Shown here: positions 1 to 8,615 of the stretch, in pieces
How the letters are laid out: each line of letters starts with the position of its first letter
Numbering within the stretch: position 1 is the first letter of the stretch
Assembly (NCBI RefSeq): GCF_000341105.1
Contig: NZ_ANBB01000066.1
Coordinates: 1-40,890, forward strand
DNA from: Nocardiopsis potens DSM 45234
GTDB taxonomy: Bacteria; Actinomycetota; Actinomycetes; Streptosporangiales; Streptosporangiaceae
DNA length: 40,890 nt
Direction: 5' to 3'
The notes under the pieces: model-generated
The model's input: only the letters and a program-made list of their open reading frames with translations
Told to the model about the DNA's origin: nothing
The model's database searches: none
Translations under genes and position numbers: made by a program

Positions 1-890
1 GGGTCCCCGAGGTGCTGGGCAGCGCCCCGCCGGGCGGCCCGGACTGGCAGCGGCCGCTGCTCGACGTGGACGGCTCCGGCCACCCGCTGCTGGGCACCCT
101 GGCGGTGCTCACCGCGACCGTGCTGGGCACCATGGGCCTGCCGCACGTGCTGATGCGCTTCCACACCAGCCCGGACGGCCGGTCGGCGCGGCGCACCGCG
201 GCGATCACGGTGGCGCTGCTCGGCGTCTTCTACCTGTTCCCCGGGGTGTACGGAGCGCTCTCCCGGGTGCTGGTGCCGCAGCTGTACCTGTCCGGTGCCA
301 CCGACACCGCGGTGGTGGCGCTGCCCGCGCAGGTCGACGGCGGCTGGCAGGGGTCGCTGCTCACCGCGCTGCTCACCGCGGGCGCGTTCGCCGCGTTCCT
401 GGCCACCTCGATGGGGCTGCTGCTGGTGATCGCCGGCGCGCTCGCCCACGACCTGCTGCCCGGCGGCGGGCTGCGCCGGCTGCGGGCGGCGGTGCTGGCG
501 GCCGCGCCGGTGGCGGTGCTGCTCGCGCTGGCCGCCGCGAAGATCGACGCCGGAGTGCTGGTCACCTGGGGTTTCACCGTGGCGGCGTCCACCTTCTGCC
601 CGCTGCTGGTGCTCGGGGTGTGGTGGTCCCGGCTGACCCCCGCCGGGGCGCTCGCCGGGGTGCTGACCGGGCTGCTGGCCTCCTCCGGGGCCATCGCGCT
701 GGCGCTGTTCGGGCCGCCGGCCGGAGGCTGGGCCGGGGTGCTGGTCGCCCAGCCCGCGCCGTGGACGGTCCCGCTGGCGTTCGCCGTGATGACCGGGGTG
801 TCGCTGGCCGGCCGCCCGCCGGCCTGGGCGCGCACCGCGCTGCTCCGGCTGCACCTGGACGACGACCACCGCGGCCCCTCGCTGCGCTGA
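1..890 (+). CDS. Sodium:solute symporter (SSS family), C-terminal part
   Basis: This reading frame is open from the left edge of the window, so the N-terminus lies outside; a GTG at 12 is internal. About 295 residues are visible. They contain several hydrophobic membrane segments and the stretch GLPHVLMRFHTSP, which is nearly identical to GLPHVLMRFYTVP in the complete symporter at 1380-3011. That places it in the solute:sodium symporter family, acetate/monocarboxylate branch, in the cytoplasmic membrane. Compared with that paralogue, the loop after the FYLF segment differs (about residues 80-110), so the substrate may differ. The C-terminus ends with a short charged tail. It is followed by a 150-bp gap and then the DUF485/symporter operon. 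The family call is secure; the substrate is not visible from the sequence. Confidence 0.85.
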   Translation, partial: VPEVLGSAPPGGPDWQRPLLDVDGSGHPLLGTLAVLTATVLGTMGLPHVLMRFHTSPDGRSARRTAAITVALLGVFYLFPGVYGALSRVLVPQLYLSGATDTAVVALPAQVDGGWQGSLLTALLTAGAFAAFLATSMGLLLVIAGALAHDLLPGGGLRRLRAAVLAAAPVAVLLALAAAKIDAGVLVTWGFTVAASTFCPLLVLGVWWSRLTPAGALAGVLTGLLASSGAIALALFGPPAGGWAGVLVAQPAPWTVPLAFAVMTGVSLAGRPPAWARTALLRLHLDDDHRGPSLR

Positions 891-1041
891 CCCCCGAGGA
901 TGCCGCTCGTCGCGCCGGGGCGACCGCTCGTCGACCGCTCACCGCACCCTGCGGCGGTTCGGGCGAAGGGAGGTGACGGCCCGGGAGCCCCGGTTTCTAA
1001 TGTGGCGTGGAACACACGCATCCATCCCCCTGGAGGTCGAA

Positions 1042-1383
1042 GTGAGCGCCAGCGACGACGACGTGGGAGGCGCGCCCGAGCGCGACTGGGAGGAGGTGCA
1101 GTCCGGGCCGGAGTTCACCGAGCTGCGGCGGCGGCTGCGGGTCTTCGTCTTCCCGCTGACCGCCTTCTTCATCACCTGGTACCTGCTGTACGTGCTGATG
1201 GCGACCTACGCGCCGGACTTCATGGCCACCCCGGTGTTCGGCAACGTCAACGTCGGCCTGGTCTTCGGCCTGCTGCAGTTCGTCACCACCTTCGTGATCA
1301 CCGGGCTGTACGCGCGCTACGCCGACCGGCGCCTGGACCCGATCGCCGACAAGCTCCGGCATGAACTGGAGGAGACGAAGTGA
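1042..1383 (+). CDS. DUF485 family membrane protein
   Basis: A 113-residue protein with an acidic N-terminus and two hydrophobic segments, roughly residues 35-60 and 75-95, separated by a loop containing MATYAPDFM. This is the usual shape of the DUF485 family, small inner-membrane proteins almost always encoded just before acetate-type solute:sodium symporters (compare YjcH next to ActP in E. coli). I chose the GTG at 1042 because a GGAGGT ribosome site lies 7 bases upstream; the in-frame ATG at 973 would add 23 residues without a good ribosome site. The stop overlaps the GTG of the next gene by four bases (GTGA), so the two are almost certainly translationally coupled. Its molecular role is not known; an accessory role for the symporter is inferred from context. 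Confidence 0.88.
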   Translation: MSASDDDVGGAPERDWEEVQSGPEFTELRRRLRVFVFPLTAFFITWYLLYVLMATYAPDFMATPVFGNVNVGLVFGLLQFVTTFVITGLYARYADRRLDPIADKLRHELEETK

Positions 1384-3011
1384 CCACCCCCGCCTCCCTC
1401 CTCCTGGCCGACACCGGCGGCACCATCACCGAGATCAACCCGGTGCTCAACATGAGCGTGTTCGGACTGTTCGTCCTGGTCACGCTCTTCATCGTGTTCC
1501 GCGCCAGCCGGAACACCAAGACCGCGGCCGACTACTACGCGGCCGGGCGGTCCTTCAGCGGGCCGCAGAACGGGTTCGCGATCGCCGGCGACTACCTGTC
1601 CGCCGCGTCGTTCCTGGGCATCTGCGGCGCCATCGCGATCAACGGCTACGACGGCTTCCTCTACTCGATCGGGTTCCTGGTGGCCTGGCTGGTGGCGCTG
1701 CTGCTCGTCGCCGAGCTGCTGCGCAACACCGGCAAGTTCACCATGGGCGACGTGCTCGCCTTCCGGATGCGGCAGCGCCCGGTGCGCGCGGCGGCCGCCA
1801 TCGCCACCCTCGCGGTCTCCTTCTTCTACCTGCTGGCCCAGATGGCCGGCGGCGGCTCGCTGGTCAACCTGCTGCTCGGCATCGAGGGCGAGGTCGGCCA
1901 GAACGTGGTGATCGCCGTGGTCGGCGTGGTGATGATCGTCTACGTGCTGATCGGCGGCATGAAGGGCACCACCTGGGTGCAGATCATCAAGGCCGGGCTG
2001 CTGATCAGCGGCGCGCTGGCGATGACCGTGTGGGTGCTGGCGCTGCACGGCTTCAACCTGTCCGAGCTGCTCGCCGACGCCGCCGCCCGGCCGGACGGCA
2101 AGGGCGAGGCGCTGCTCGCGCCCGGCGCCCAGTACGGCGAGAGCTGGCTGACCAAGCTGGACTTCCTCTCGCTGGGCGTCGCGCTGGTGCTGGGCACCGC
2201 GGGCCTGCCGCACGTGCTGATGCGCTTCTACACCGTGCCCACCGCCAAGGAGGCGCGCCGCTCGGTGGTCTGGGCGATCGCGCTGATCGGGCTCTTCTAC
2301 CTGTTCACCCTGGTGCTCGGGTACGGCGCGGGCGCGCTGGTCGGCGCGGACGAGATCAACGGCGCGCCGGGCGGGGTGAACTCCGCGGCGCCGCTGCTCG
2401 CGCTGGCGCTGGGCGGCCCGCTGCTGCTCGGCTTCATCGCGGCGGTCGCCTTCGCGACCATCCTCGCCGTGGTCGCCGGCCTGACCATCACCGCCTCGGC
2501 CTCGTTCGCGCACGACGTCTACGTCAACGTGCTGCGCAGGGGGGCGAGCGACCAGGTCAACGAGGTCAAGGTGGCCCGGATCACCGCCCTGGTGATCGGC
2601 GCCATGGCGATCGCCGGCGGCATCCTGGCCAAGAACCAGAACGTGGCGTTCCTGGTCGCGCTGGCCTTCGCGGTGGCGGCCTCGGCCAACCTGCCGACCA
2701 TCCTCTACACGCTGTTCTGGCGCCGGTTCAACACCAGCGGCGCGCTGTGGAGCATGTACGGCGGGCTGGGCGCCGCGCTGCTGCTGATCGTCTTCTCGCC
2801 GGCGGTGTCCGGCGGCGAGAAGTCGATGATCCCCGGCGTCGACTTCGCGCTGTTCCCGCTGAGCAACCCGGGGATCGTCTCCATTCCGCTGTCCTTCCTG
2901 CTCGGCTGGGTGGGGACGATGCTCTCCTCGGAGCGGAACCCGAAGAAGCAGGCGGAGATGGAGGTCCGCTCGCTCACCGGAGCGGGCGCGGAAAAGGCCG
3001 TCGCGCACTGA
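1380..3011 (+). CDS. actP: Cation/acetate symporter (SSS family)
   Basis: A 543-residue integral membrane protein of normal length for the solute:sodium symporter family. Visible family features are the DYYAAGRSFSGPQNGFAIAGDYLSAASFLG region (residues about 45-75), in which sodium symporters carry part of the ion site, the GLPHVLMRFYTVP stretch near residue 280, and about 13 hydrophobic segments. With a DUF485 gene directly upstream and overlapping by four bases, this is the standard arrangement of ActP-type acetate/monocarboxylate uptake systems. The start is the GTG inside the overlap. It is a tandem paralogue of the partial gene at the left edge. A strong hairpin terminator follows at 3034-3069. 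The symbol actP is by family resemblance; acetate specificity is not proved by sequence. Confidence 0.88.
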   Translation: MTTPASLLLADTGGTITEINPVLNMSVFGLFVLVTLFIVFRASRNTKTAADYYAAGRSFSGPQNGFAIAGDYLSAASFLGICGAIAINGYDGFLYSIGFLVAWLVALLLVAELLRNTGKFTMGDVLAFRMRQRPVRAAAAIATLAVSFFYLLAQMAGGGSLVNLLLGIEGEVGQNVVIAVVGVVMIVYVLIGGMKGTTWVQIIKAGLLISGALAMTVWVLALHGFNLSELLADAAARPDGKGEALLAPGAQYGESWLTKLDFLSLGVALVLGTAGLPHVLMRFYTVPTAKEARRSVVWAIALIGLFYLFTLVLGYGAGALVGADEINGAPGGVNSAAPLLALALGGPLLLGFIAAVAFATILAVVAGLTITASASFAHDVYVNVLRRGASDQVNEVKVARITALVIGAMAIAGGILAKNQNVAFLVALAFAVAASANLPTILYTLFWRRFNTSGALWSMYGGLGAALLLIVFSPAVSGGEKSMIPGVDFALFPLSNPGIVSIPLSFLLGWVGTMLSSERNPKKQAEMEVRSLTGAGAEKAVAH

Positions 3012-3033
3012 CGCGGCACCGCCCCGTTTCCGC

Positions 3034-3069
3034 GGGGAGGGACGGGGGATCCGATTCCCGTCCCTCCCC
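3034..3069 (+). terminator. Rho-independent-like terminator after symporter operon
   Basis: Perfect 13-bp inverted repeat (GGGGAGGGACGGG at 3034-3046 and its complement at 3057-3069) with a 10-base loop, followed by CCTTTCGCTTTT. It lies 23 bases after the symporter stop codon and should end that operon. Confidence 0.75.
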
Positions 3070-3231
3070 CTTTCGCTTTTCCGGAACCCTGTCCACACCC
3101 TGTGGATTTCCGGTCCTCGAACCGCCGGTGGACGGACGGTGCATTTCCGCTCGGACTTGACAATCCACCCTCGGCTCGCGAATGCTGCCGGATCACGCGC
3201 GGCGCCCCGCCCCCGCCTTCCGGAGGATCCC

Positions 3232-3972
3232 GTGAACGAATTCCTGCTCGTGCTGACCGGCGGTGGAATCTGCCTGGTCAGCAGCGTGACCGTGACCTGG
3301 CTGCACTCCCGCCACGTGCACCGCGGCGAGGCGCGCACCGCCGCCCGCGAATCGACCCGGCAGCTCACCGCCCTGTTCATCGCCGAACGGGACGCGGCCC
3401 TGGAGGGCGGCGGCCCCACCGACGGGCTGGCCGAGGCCGAGATGCTCTCCATCGCGGTGGCCGACCGGCGGGTCCGGGACCGGATCCGCGCCGCCGTCCG
3501 GCTCCTGCGCGAGCTGCACCTGCCCGAGCTGCAGGAGCTCAGCGGCCAGCGCCCGGAGGCCGGCCGCCGGATGCTCTGCGACCACGCCCTGGAGGTGCTG
3601 GGCGCGCACTACCGCGGCGAGCGGCCGCCCGCGGTGCCGCAGGCCATGCAGCGCATGCTCACCGTGGAGGACGAGGCGCTGAACATCCACACCGGCGGCG
3701 GGCCGATGCCCGCTCCCGCGCCGGCGCCCGCCGTCACCGCCTCCCCGGCCCCGGCCGCCGAGCCCGCCGCGGACAAGGAGAAGGAGAAGAAGGCCGCCAC
3801 CCGCAAGCCGGGCCGGCGCCCGCGCTCCACCGCGGCCTCCTCCGGCACCGCCTCCGCCACGGCCGCCGCGTCCCCCGCCGCCACCGAGACCGAGGAGCGC
3901 CCCGCCTCGCGCCGCCGCACCGCCAAGTCCAAGACCAAGGACCCCGAGGAGAGCGACTTCTGGAACGACTGA
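3232..3972 (+). CDS. Hypothetical membrane-anchored protein with Ala/Pro/Lys-rich tail
   Basis: A 246-residue protein I do not recognise. Residues 2-24 are hydrophobic (LLVLTGGGICLVSSVTV) and probably anchor it in the membrane. Residues about 35-150 form a charged, likely helical region rich in Arg, Glu and Leu, ending near the MQRMLTVEDEALNIHTGG stretch. The last ~90 residues are a low-complexity Ala/Pro/Lys/Thr tail finishing in ESDFWND. I chose the GTG at 3232 because GGAGG lies 5 bases upstream; an ATG at 3139 would add 31 residues without a ribosome site. A TTGACA hexamer lies at 3157-3162 but its -10 partner is weak. It stands as a single gene between the symporter terminator and the next gene. 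No function can be assigned. Confidence 0.7.
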   Translation: MNEFLLVLTGGGICLVSSVTVTWLHSRHVHRGEARTAARESTRQLTALFIAERDAALEGGGPTDGLAEAEMLSIAVADRRVRDRIRAAVRLLRELHLPELQELSGQRPEAGRRMLCDHALEVLGAHYRGERPPAVPQAMQRMLTVEDEALNIHTGGGPMPAPAPAPAVTASPAPAAEPAADKEKEKKAATRKPGRRPRSTAASSGTASATAAASPAATETEERPASRRRTAKSKTKDPEESDFWND

Positions 3973-4099
3973 CCCCGCGCCCGCCCAAAACCAGGGGCAC
4001 AACGGGTCCAGCAACGGTAAAAGCGCAGATGGGAGACATTACCGGCCGCCGGTACGGAAAGAATCCCCGAAGGGAGACGACCTGACGGAGGGGGATTCC

Positions 4100-4351
4100 A
4101 TGACCATCACCGGCATCATCAGCGCGATCGTGGTCGGCCTGATCATCGGCGCGCTCGGCAGGCTGATCGTCCCCGGCAAGCAGCACATCGCCATCTGGCT
4201 CACCCTGCTGCTGGGCATCGTCGCGGCGTTCGTCGGCGGGTGGATCGCCTCGCTGTTCTCGACTTTCTGGTTGTTCGTACTGATCGTGCAGATCGTGGTC
4301 GCCGCGGCGCTGGTCTACCTCGTCGACGGGCTCTATGCGCGCAGGGCCTGA
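4100..4351 (+). CDS. GlsB/YeaQ/YmgE-type stress-associated membrane protein
   Basis: An 83-residue, strongly hydrophobic protein with three membrane segments. The first segment ends in the family signature GLIIGALGRLIVPGKQ, in which a Gly-rich helix is followed by a short basic loop. Length and pattern fit the transglycosylase-associated (GlsB/YeaQ/YmgE) family, small inner-membrane proteins linked to general stress. Their biochemical role is unknown, and the 'transglycosylase' label in that family name is not demonstrated. The ATG has a strong purine-rich ribosome site (GGAGGGGG) about 6 bases upstream. It looks monocistronic, with a terminator 10 bases after the stop. Confidence 0.85.
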   Translation: MTITGIISAIVVGLIIGALGRLIVPGKQHIAIWLTLLLGIVAAFVGGWIASLFSTFWLFVLIVQIVVAAALVYLVDGLYARRA

Positions 4352-4361
4352 CCTCGGTCTT

Positions 4362-4387
4362 CCGGGGGCGCGGCGGCGCGCCCCCGG
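4362..4387 (+). terminator. Hairpin terminator
   Basis: Perfect 11-bp stem (CCGGGGGCGCG at 4362-4372, complement at 4377-4387), four-base loop GCGG, followed by AGGTTTT. It lies 10 bases after the stop of the small membrane protein. Confidence 0.75.
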
Positions 4388-4619
4388 AGGTTTTCCCCCG
4401 GGTTTCCGGGCACCGTTCTCGAATTCGGGCGCCCCCCGCGCACATTAGGGCCCGACCATCTCGTAGGATCTCCCTCACCGCCTTCCCCGGCGGTTCTGCG
4501 GACGCCCCCGCCGCACTGCGCTGTGATCCGCCCGGCCCCGACCCGGCAGCCCTTCCCCCGGCGCCCGGCGGGCCCGGTACGCCCCGTCCCAACGCCCTCT
4601 CGTCGAGAAGAACCCCTCC

Positions 4620-6173
4620 ATGCCCGATGACGAAGCCCGCACGCCCGGTAACGACGGCGAGGCGGACGCCCCGCAGAGCACGGACAGCGCGAACGGCGGC
4701 AGCGGCACCGAAGGCACCCCGGCCCCGGCCGGAGAGGAAGGCGCCGCGGAGCCGCAGGAGCCCGCCGAGAGCGAACCCGCCGAGCCCGAAGCGGCCGCGC
4801 CCGCCGAAGAGAAGTCCGCCGGCGAGGAGCCCTCCGAGGAGAAGTCCGCCGACGAGGAGCCCGCCGAGAGCGGGCCCGGCTCCGCCGCTCCGGCGGCCGC
4901 CGCCGCACCCGCCCCCCGGCGCCGGCGCTGGCCCCGGGTGGTGGCCTGGACCGCCGCCTGCATGGCCCTGGTGCTGCTGGCCGGAGCGGCCGGCGCCTAC
5001 GGCTACTACCGCTCGCTCCGCGCCGACATGGTCCAGCACGACCTGGACAGCGCGCTGGCCGAGGAGGACCGGCCGGAGAAGATCGGCGACGACGTCAACA
5101 TCCTGTTCATCGGCTCCGACGGCCGGGAGGACGGGAACGCGGCCTACGGCGGCCGCGACTTCGTCGGCGAGCGGTCCGACTCGCTGATGCTGGCGCACAT
5201 CTCCCCGGACAGCCGGGTCACCGTGGTGAACTTCCCGCGCGACTCGCTGGTGCAGATCCCGCAGTGCGACGCCTACGGCGAGACCGAGGGCACCACCGGC
5301 TACTACGGCATGATCAACGCGGCCCTGTTCCACGGCGGCCCGCCCTGCGTGGTGAAGACGATCGAGTCGCTCACCGACGTCCGCATCGACCACTTCGCGC
5401 ACCTGAGCTTCGTGGGTTTCCGCGACATGGTGGACGCCATCGGCGGCGTGCCGATGTGCATCCCCGAGCCGATGAAGGACGAGCGGTCCAAGCTCGACCT
5501 GGAGGCCGGTCAGCAGGTGCTCGACGGCGAGGAGTCGCTCGCCTTCGTCCGCGCCCGCTACGAGATCGGCGACGGCGGCGACATCGGCCGGATCGACCGG
5601 CAGCAGATGTTCCTCGGCGCCCTGGCCGCCGAGGCGACCAGCAGCGACGTGCTGACCGACCCGCGCAAGCTGGACGGCCTGCTGCGCGCGGTCTCCGCGC
5701 ACACCGCCACCGACAGCGACCTGACGCTGGACGCGATGGTCTCGCTCGGCTCCACGCTGGCCGAGTCCGAGCTGGACGAGATCTCCTTCTACACCGTCCC
5801 GTGGGCCCAGGCGCCCACCGACCCCAACCGGGTGATCTGGCGCGAGGAGGACGCCGCCCGGCTGTTCGCCGCGATCAAGGAGGACCGCCCGGTCGAGGAG
5901 ACCGGGCTGGAGACCGACGGGTCCGAGGGCGGCGAGGAGCCCGAGGACGACGAGGGCGAGGAGCGCGGCGAGGACGTCCCGGAGCCGGACCCGGCGAGCG
6001 GCCCGGCGCCCGCGCTCGCCGAGTCCGGCCCGCTCTCCCTCCCGGTCGTGCTGGACGACGGGCAGGACCCCGAGGACGAGGGCATCGAGGGCCGCGACGC
6101 CACCGCGAACCCGTGCGTGGACGGGCTCGGCGAGGGCACCGAGGACGAGTCCTCCGCGGACAGCCGCAGGTGA
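4620..6173 (+). CDS. LCP (LytR-CpsA-Psr) family cell-wall polymer ligase
   Basis: A 517-residue membrane-anchored protein. Residues 1-98 are an acidic Ala/Glu/Pro-rich cytoplasmic region with repeated EEKSA units, followed by a basic stretch (RRRRW) and one membrane helix at about residues 103-125. The LCP catalytic domain follows outside the membrane. Its usual features are visible: NILFIGSDGRED, then RSDSLMLAHI, the VTVVNFPRDSLVQIP segment that carries the conserved Arg and Asp, and later the FVRARYEIGDGGDIGRIDRQQ motif. Such enzymes transfer lipid-linked glycopolymers to peptidoglycan, in actinobacteria typically arabinogalactan or other wall polymers. The C-terminal ~100 residues are again acidic and low-complexity. 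The ribosome site is weak (GAGAAGAA). The next gene is also a wall enzyme. Confidence 0.9.
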   Translation: MPDDEARTPGNDGEADAPQSTDSANGGSGTEGTPAPAGEEGAAEPQEPAESEPAEPEAAAPAEEKSAGEEPSEEKSADEEPAESGPGSAAPAAAAAPAPRRRRWPRVVAWTAACMALVLLAGAAGAYGYYRSLRADMVQHDLDSALAEEDRPEKIGDDVNILFIGSDGREDGNAAYGGRDFVGERSDSLMLAHISPDSRVTVVNFPRDSLVQIPQCDAYGETEGTTGYYGMINAALFHGGPPCVVKTIESLTDVRIDHFAHLSFVGFRDMVDAIGGVPMCIPEPMKDERSKLDLEAGQQVLDGEESLAFVRARYEIGDGGDIGRIDRQQMFLGALAAEATSSDVLTDPRKLDGLLRAVSAHTATDSDLTLDAMVSLGSTLAESELDEISFYTVPWAQAPTDPNRVIWREEDAARLFAAIKEDRPVEETGLETDGSEGGEEPEDDEGEERGEDVPEPDPASGPAPALAESGPLSLPVVLDDGQDPEDEGIEGRDATANPCVDGLGEGTEDESSADSRR

Positions 6174-6178
6174 GAGCC

Positions 6179-6209
6179 GATCCGGCCGGACCGACCGTCC
6201 GGCCGGATC
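6179..6209 (+). terminator. GC-rich hairpin after LCP gene
   Basis: A 13-bp inverted repeat (left arm 6179-6191, right arm 6197-6209, core GATCCGGCCGGA) begins six bases after the LCP stop codon. There is no T tract, so termination is less certain than for the other hairpins. Confidence 0.5.
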
Positions 6210-6393
6210 CGGCCACCGGGCCCCCTGCCGCTCCGTGCCCTGGACCGATGCGGTGAAATGGGTCCGGTGGATTATTTCGGGTTGATTCGGCATATCCCTG
6301 AACCGATCGCCCGCCCCACGAGTCTCAGAGTGCGGAGGCGCCCCCGCCGCTGCCGCCGCGCCGTTCCCCCTTTGAAGACGACCTGGAGGATCA

Positions 6394-7713
6394 GTGACCC
6401 CCCGCTCCCCCTTTCCCCTCGCCCTGAAGCACGGGGCGATCGGTGCCGCCGCCGTCCTCCTCGCCACCGGGTGCAGCACCGGTGAGGGCGACCTGACCGG
6501 CGCCGCGGAGGACGCGGTCATCTCCATCTCCCCCGAGGACGGCGCGAAGGAGGTCCCCTTCGGCGAACCGATCACCGTCAGCGCGGAGAACGGCGAGATC
6601 ACCGACGTGACCGTCGAGCAGACCGACCCCTCCGGGGAGGGCGAGCCCGACACCTCGATGACCGGTGCGCTGAACAAGGACAAGAGCACCTGGACCAGCC
6701 ACTGGACGCTCATCCCGGGGAGCGAGGTGGAGGTCACCGCGGTCGCGGAGAACGCCGACGGCGAGGAGACCGAGACCACCGGCTCCTTCGTCGCCGCCGA
6801 GGCGCCGGACGGCCAGCGGCTGGAGGTCAAGGACGACACCTTCGAGCGCGGCCTGAGCACCGACACCGAGGTCGGCGTCGGCATGCCGGTGATCATCGAC
6901 TTCGACATGCCGGTGGAGAACAAGGCGCAGGTGGAGGCGGCCATGGAGGTCACCTCGGAGAAGCCGGCCAAGGGCGCGTGGAACTGGTTCGGCGACAAGC
7001 GCGCGGTGTTCCGCACCGAGGAGTACTGGGAGCCGAACCAGACCGTGACCGTCGACCTCAACCTGGCCGGGGTGGAGTCCTCCGACGGGGTGTACGGCAT
7101 GGAGAACTCGTCGTTCGAGATGAAGGTCGGCCGGTCCCAGATCACCGAGATCGACAACGACACCCACCACATGACGGTGGAGCGGGACGGGAAGCAGATC
7201 AAGGAGTTCCCGGTCAGCCTGGGGCAGAACACCCAGCACCAGTTCATCACCCGCAGCGGCGTGCACCTCACCATGGAGAAGCACACCGACTACCGGATGA
7301 GCAACGACACCCTGGGCGTCAAGCCCGGCGACCCCGGCTACTACGAGGAGTTCGTGGAGTACGCGGTGCGGATCTCCGACACCGGGGAGTTCCTGCACGC
7401 GGCGTCCTGGAACGGGCAGCTGGGCGAGGCCAACACCAGCCACGGCTGCGTGAACATGGCGGTCTCCGACGCCGGCTGGTTCTACGAGGAGTCGCTGCCC
7501 GGCGACCCGGTCGACGTCAAGAACAGCGGCCGCGACATGGAGGTCGACAACGGCTGGGGCTTCTGGGTCCGGCCGTGGGACGAGTGGGTGGAGAAGAGCG
7601 CCCTGGGCAAGGCCGACGACACGAGCAAGCCCGGCACCGCCGGCTCCCCGCACAGCACGGAGAAGAAGGACGAAGAGGGCGATCAGGAGGAGAAGCAGGA
7701 GGCCGGAGCCTGA
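6394..7713 (+). CDS. L,D-transpeptidase lipoprotein with Ig-like domain
   Basis: A 439-residue exported lipoprotein that probably makes 3-3 cross-links in peptidoglycan. The N-terminus has a signal peptide ending in a lipobox (LLATGCS, Cys at about residue 29). Residues about 45-240 match the two Ig-like domains found in actinobacterial Ldt proteins (ISPEDGAKEVPFGEPITV near the start of the first). The YkuD catalytic domain follows with the motif HGCVNM: His350, Gly351 and the nucleophile Cys352 encoded at 7447-7449. Upstream in this domain are TRSGVHLTMEKHTDY and the conserved SHG. The tail after residue 410 is charged and Lys/Glu-rich. The GTG start follows CTGGAGGAT. A strong terminator follows at 7741. 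Family assignment is firm. Confidence 0.93.
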   Translation: MTPRSPFPLALKHGAIGAAAVLLATGCSTGEGDLTGAAEDAVISISPEDGAKEVPFGEPITVSAENGEITDVTVEQTDPSGEGEPDTSMTGALNKDKSTWTSHWTLIPGSEVEVTAVAENADGEETETTGSFVAAEAPDGQRLEVKDDTFERGLSTDTEVGVGMPVIIDFDMPVENKAQVEAAMEVTSEKPAKGAWNWFGDKRAVFRTEEYWEPNQTVTVDLNLAGVESSDGVYGMENSSFEMKVGRSQITEIDNDTHHMTVERDGKQIKEFPVSLGQNTQHQFITRSGVHLTMEKHTDYRMSNDTLGVKPGDPGYYEEFVEYAVRISDTGEFLHAASWNGQLGEANTSHGCVNMAVSDAGWFYEESLPGDPVDVKNSGRDMEVDNGWGFWVRPWDEWVEKSALGKADDTSKPGTAGSPHSTEKKDEEGDQEEKQEAGA

Positions 7714-7740
7714 GCCGGAGCCCTGCCGCTGCTCGATCGA

Positions 7741-7772
7741 GCGGCCCGCGACGCGGAGGCGTCGCGGGCCGC
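7741..7772. terminator. Bidirectional terminator between convergent genes
   Basis: Perfect 14-bp stem (GCGGCCCGCGACGC at 7741-7754, complement at 7759-7772) with loop GGAG, followed on the plus strand by TTTT. It separates the L,D-transpeptidase gene from the convergent small gene at 7804-8049. Confidence 0.85.
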
Positions 7773-7803
7773 TTTTCTCATGGCCGCTCTTCGCGGCCGG
7801 TGG

Positions 7804-8049
7804 TCATGCCGGTGGGCCGGTCGCGCTCTTCCAGGGGGTGGGCAGTCGGCCGCCGGCGCGGAGGTGTTCGTCGAGCGCGGTGAAGGCGTCGTCGGCGACC
7901 TGCTGGTTGAGCGCGCGCTCGGCCACCGTGCGGCCGCGTTCGCGCAGGGCCTCGGAGAGGCGGTCGTAGAGGGCGTCGGCGGCCTCGGTGACGGGGTCGG
8001 GCCGGTGGACCCGAGGGTAGAGGACGCGCGTGCCCTGTCCGGCGGTCAT
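7804..8049 (-). CDS. Small hypothetical protein
   Basis: An 81-residue protein that starts at an ATG overlapping the stop of the upstream gene by three bases (ATGA), so the two form a coupled pair. It is charged, without membrane segments, and mostly helical in appearance (residues about 20-60, with TEAADALYDRLSEALRERG). I do not recognise a family. The frame could be extended upstream through the neighbour's antisense-like reading, but the overlap with the upstream gene and codon quality favour this short form. The pair faces the DUF5753 regulator gene divergently, which suggests they belong to the same accessory unit, but that is inference from position only. Confidence 0.6.
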   Translation of the reverse strand: MTAGQGTRVLYPRVHRPDPVTEAADALYDRLSEALRERGRTVAERALNQQVADDAFTALDEHLRAGGRLPTPWKSATGPPA

Positions 8050-8552
8050 GCGGCTGCCGCCTCTCGGATCATCCGGGCGAGGAGTCGCTGCTCGGATTCG
8101 CGGGCCATGGTGGCGGCCCGGGGGTCGACGGCGTAGGCGCGCACGCGCGGGCTGGGGGTGAACTCGGTGAGCGCGGCGTCGAGCAGGTCGGTGGAGGAGG
8201 CCGCCACCACGACGCCGTCCTCCACCAGTGAGGTGGCGACGTAGCAGGCGTCCTGGCCGTCCTTGTAGCTCAGGCTCCAGCGGTTCTTGTGGCGCAGGGT
8301 GAGGTCGCACAGGGCGGAGTAGTCCGGGATCTGCCACCGGGTGTAGGGGCGGATGGGCGAGGGCTCGGCCTCGCCCCGCACCGCAGGCGCGGGGGCCGGG
8401 TCGGGCTCGGGCTCCGCCGGCTCCGGGGCGGGCCTCGGGGCGGACGCGGGTGCGGTGCGGCGGGTGGCGCGGTGGCGTCCGGGCGGGCCCCAGGCCGGGA
8501 ACCGGCAGACGGGCAGCCAGGCCAGGAAGGACAGGAGCAGTGAGAGCCGCAT
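8046..8552 (-). CDS. Hypothetical membrane-anchored protein
   Basis: A 168-residue protein. An N-terminal hydrophobic segment (LSLLLSFLAWLPVCRF) is followed by a Pro/Ala/Glu-rich linker of about 45 residues and a C-terminal globular part containing YSALCDLTLRHKNRWSLSYKDG and DACYVATSLVEDGVVVAASS. The two Cys residues in the globular part may pair, but this is a guess. The start at 8552 follows a GAGGAGG ribosome site; an ATG at 8630 would add 26 residues lacking such a site and overlap the putative operator at 8616-8631. I do not recognise the family. It is transcribed away from the helix-turn-helix gene and is coupled to the small gene after it. Confidence 0.65.
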   Translation of the reverse strand: MRLSLLLSFLAWLPVCRFPAWGPPGRHRATRRTAPASAPRPAPEPAEPEPDPAPAPAVRGEAEPSPIRPYTRWQIPDYSALCDLTLRHKNRWSLSYKDGQDACYVATSLVEDGVVVAASSTDLLDAALTEFTPSPRVRAYAVDPRAATMARESEQRLLARMIREAAAA

Positions 8553-8615
8553 CAGCGACCTCCTCGGGATGGATGCCGCCTGGGAGGGGCGGCTGTTACA
8601 TCGGGTGAACGCTAT

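Noticed and set aside
1317-3452. 711-residue frame on the minus strand opposite the symporter
   Set aside because: Low-complexity Arg/Glu/Gln/His-rich translation typical of the antisense of a high-GC gene, with no start site or domain; the symporter on the plus strand is a clear family member.
4200-7286. 1028-residue minus-strand frame across the LCP and L,D-transpeptidase genes
   Set aside because: Antisense shadow spanning two real genes and a terminator.
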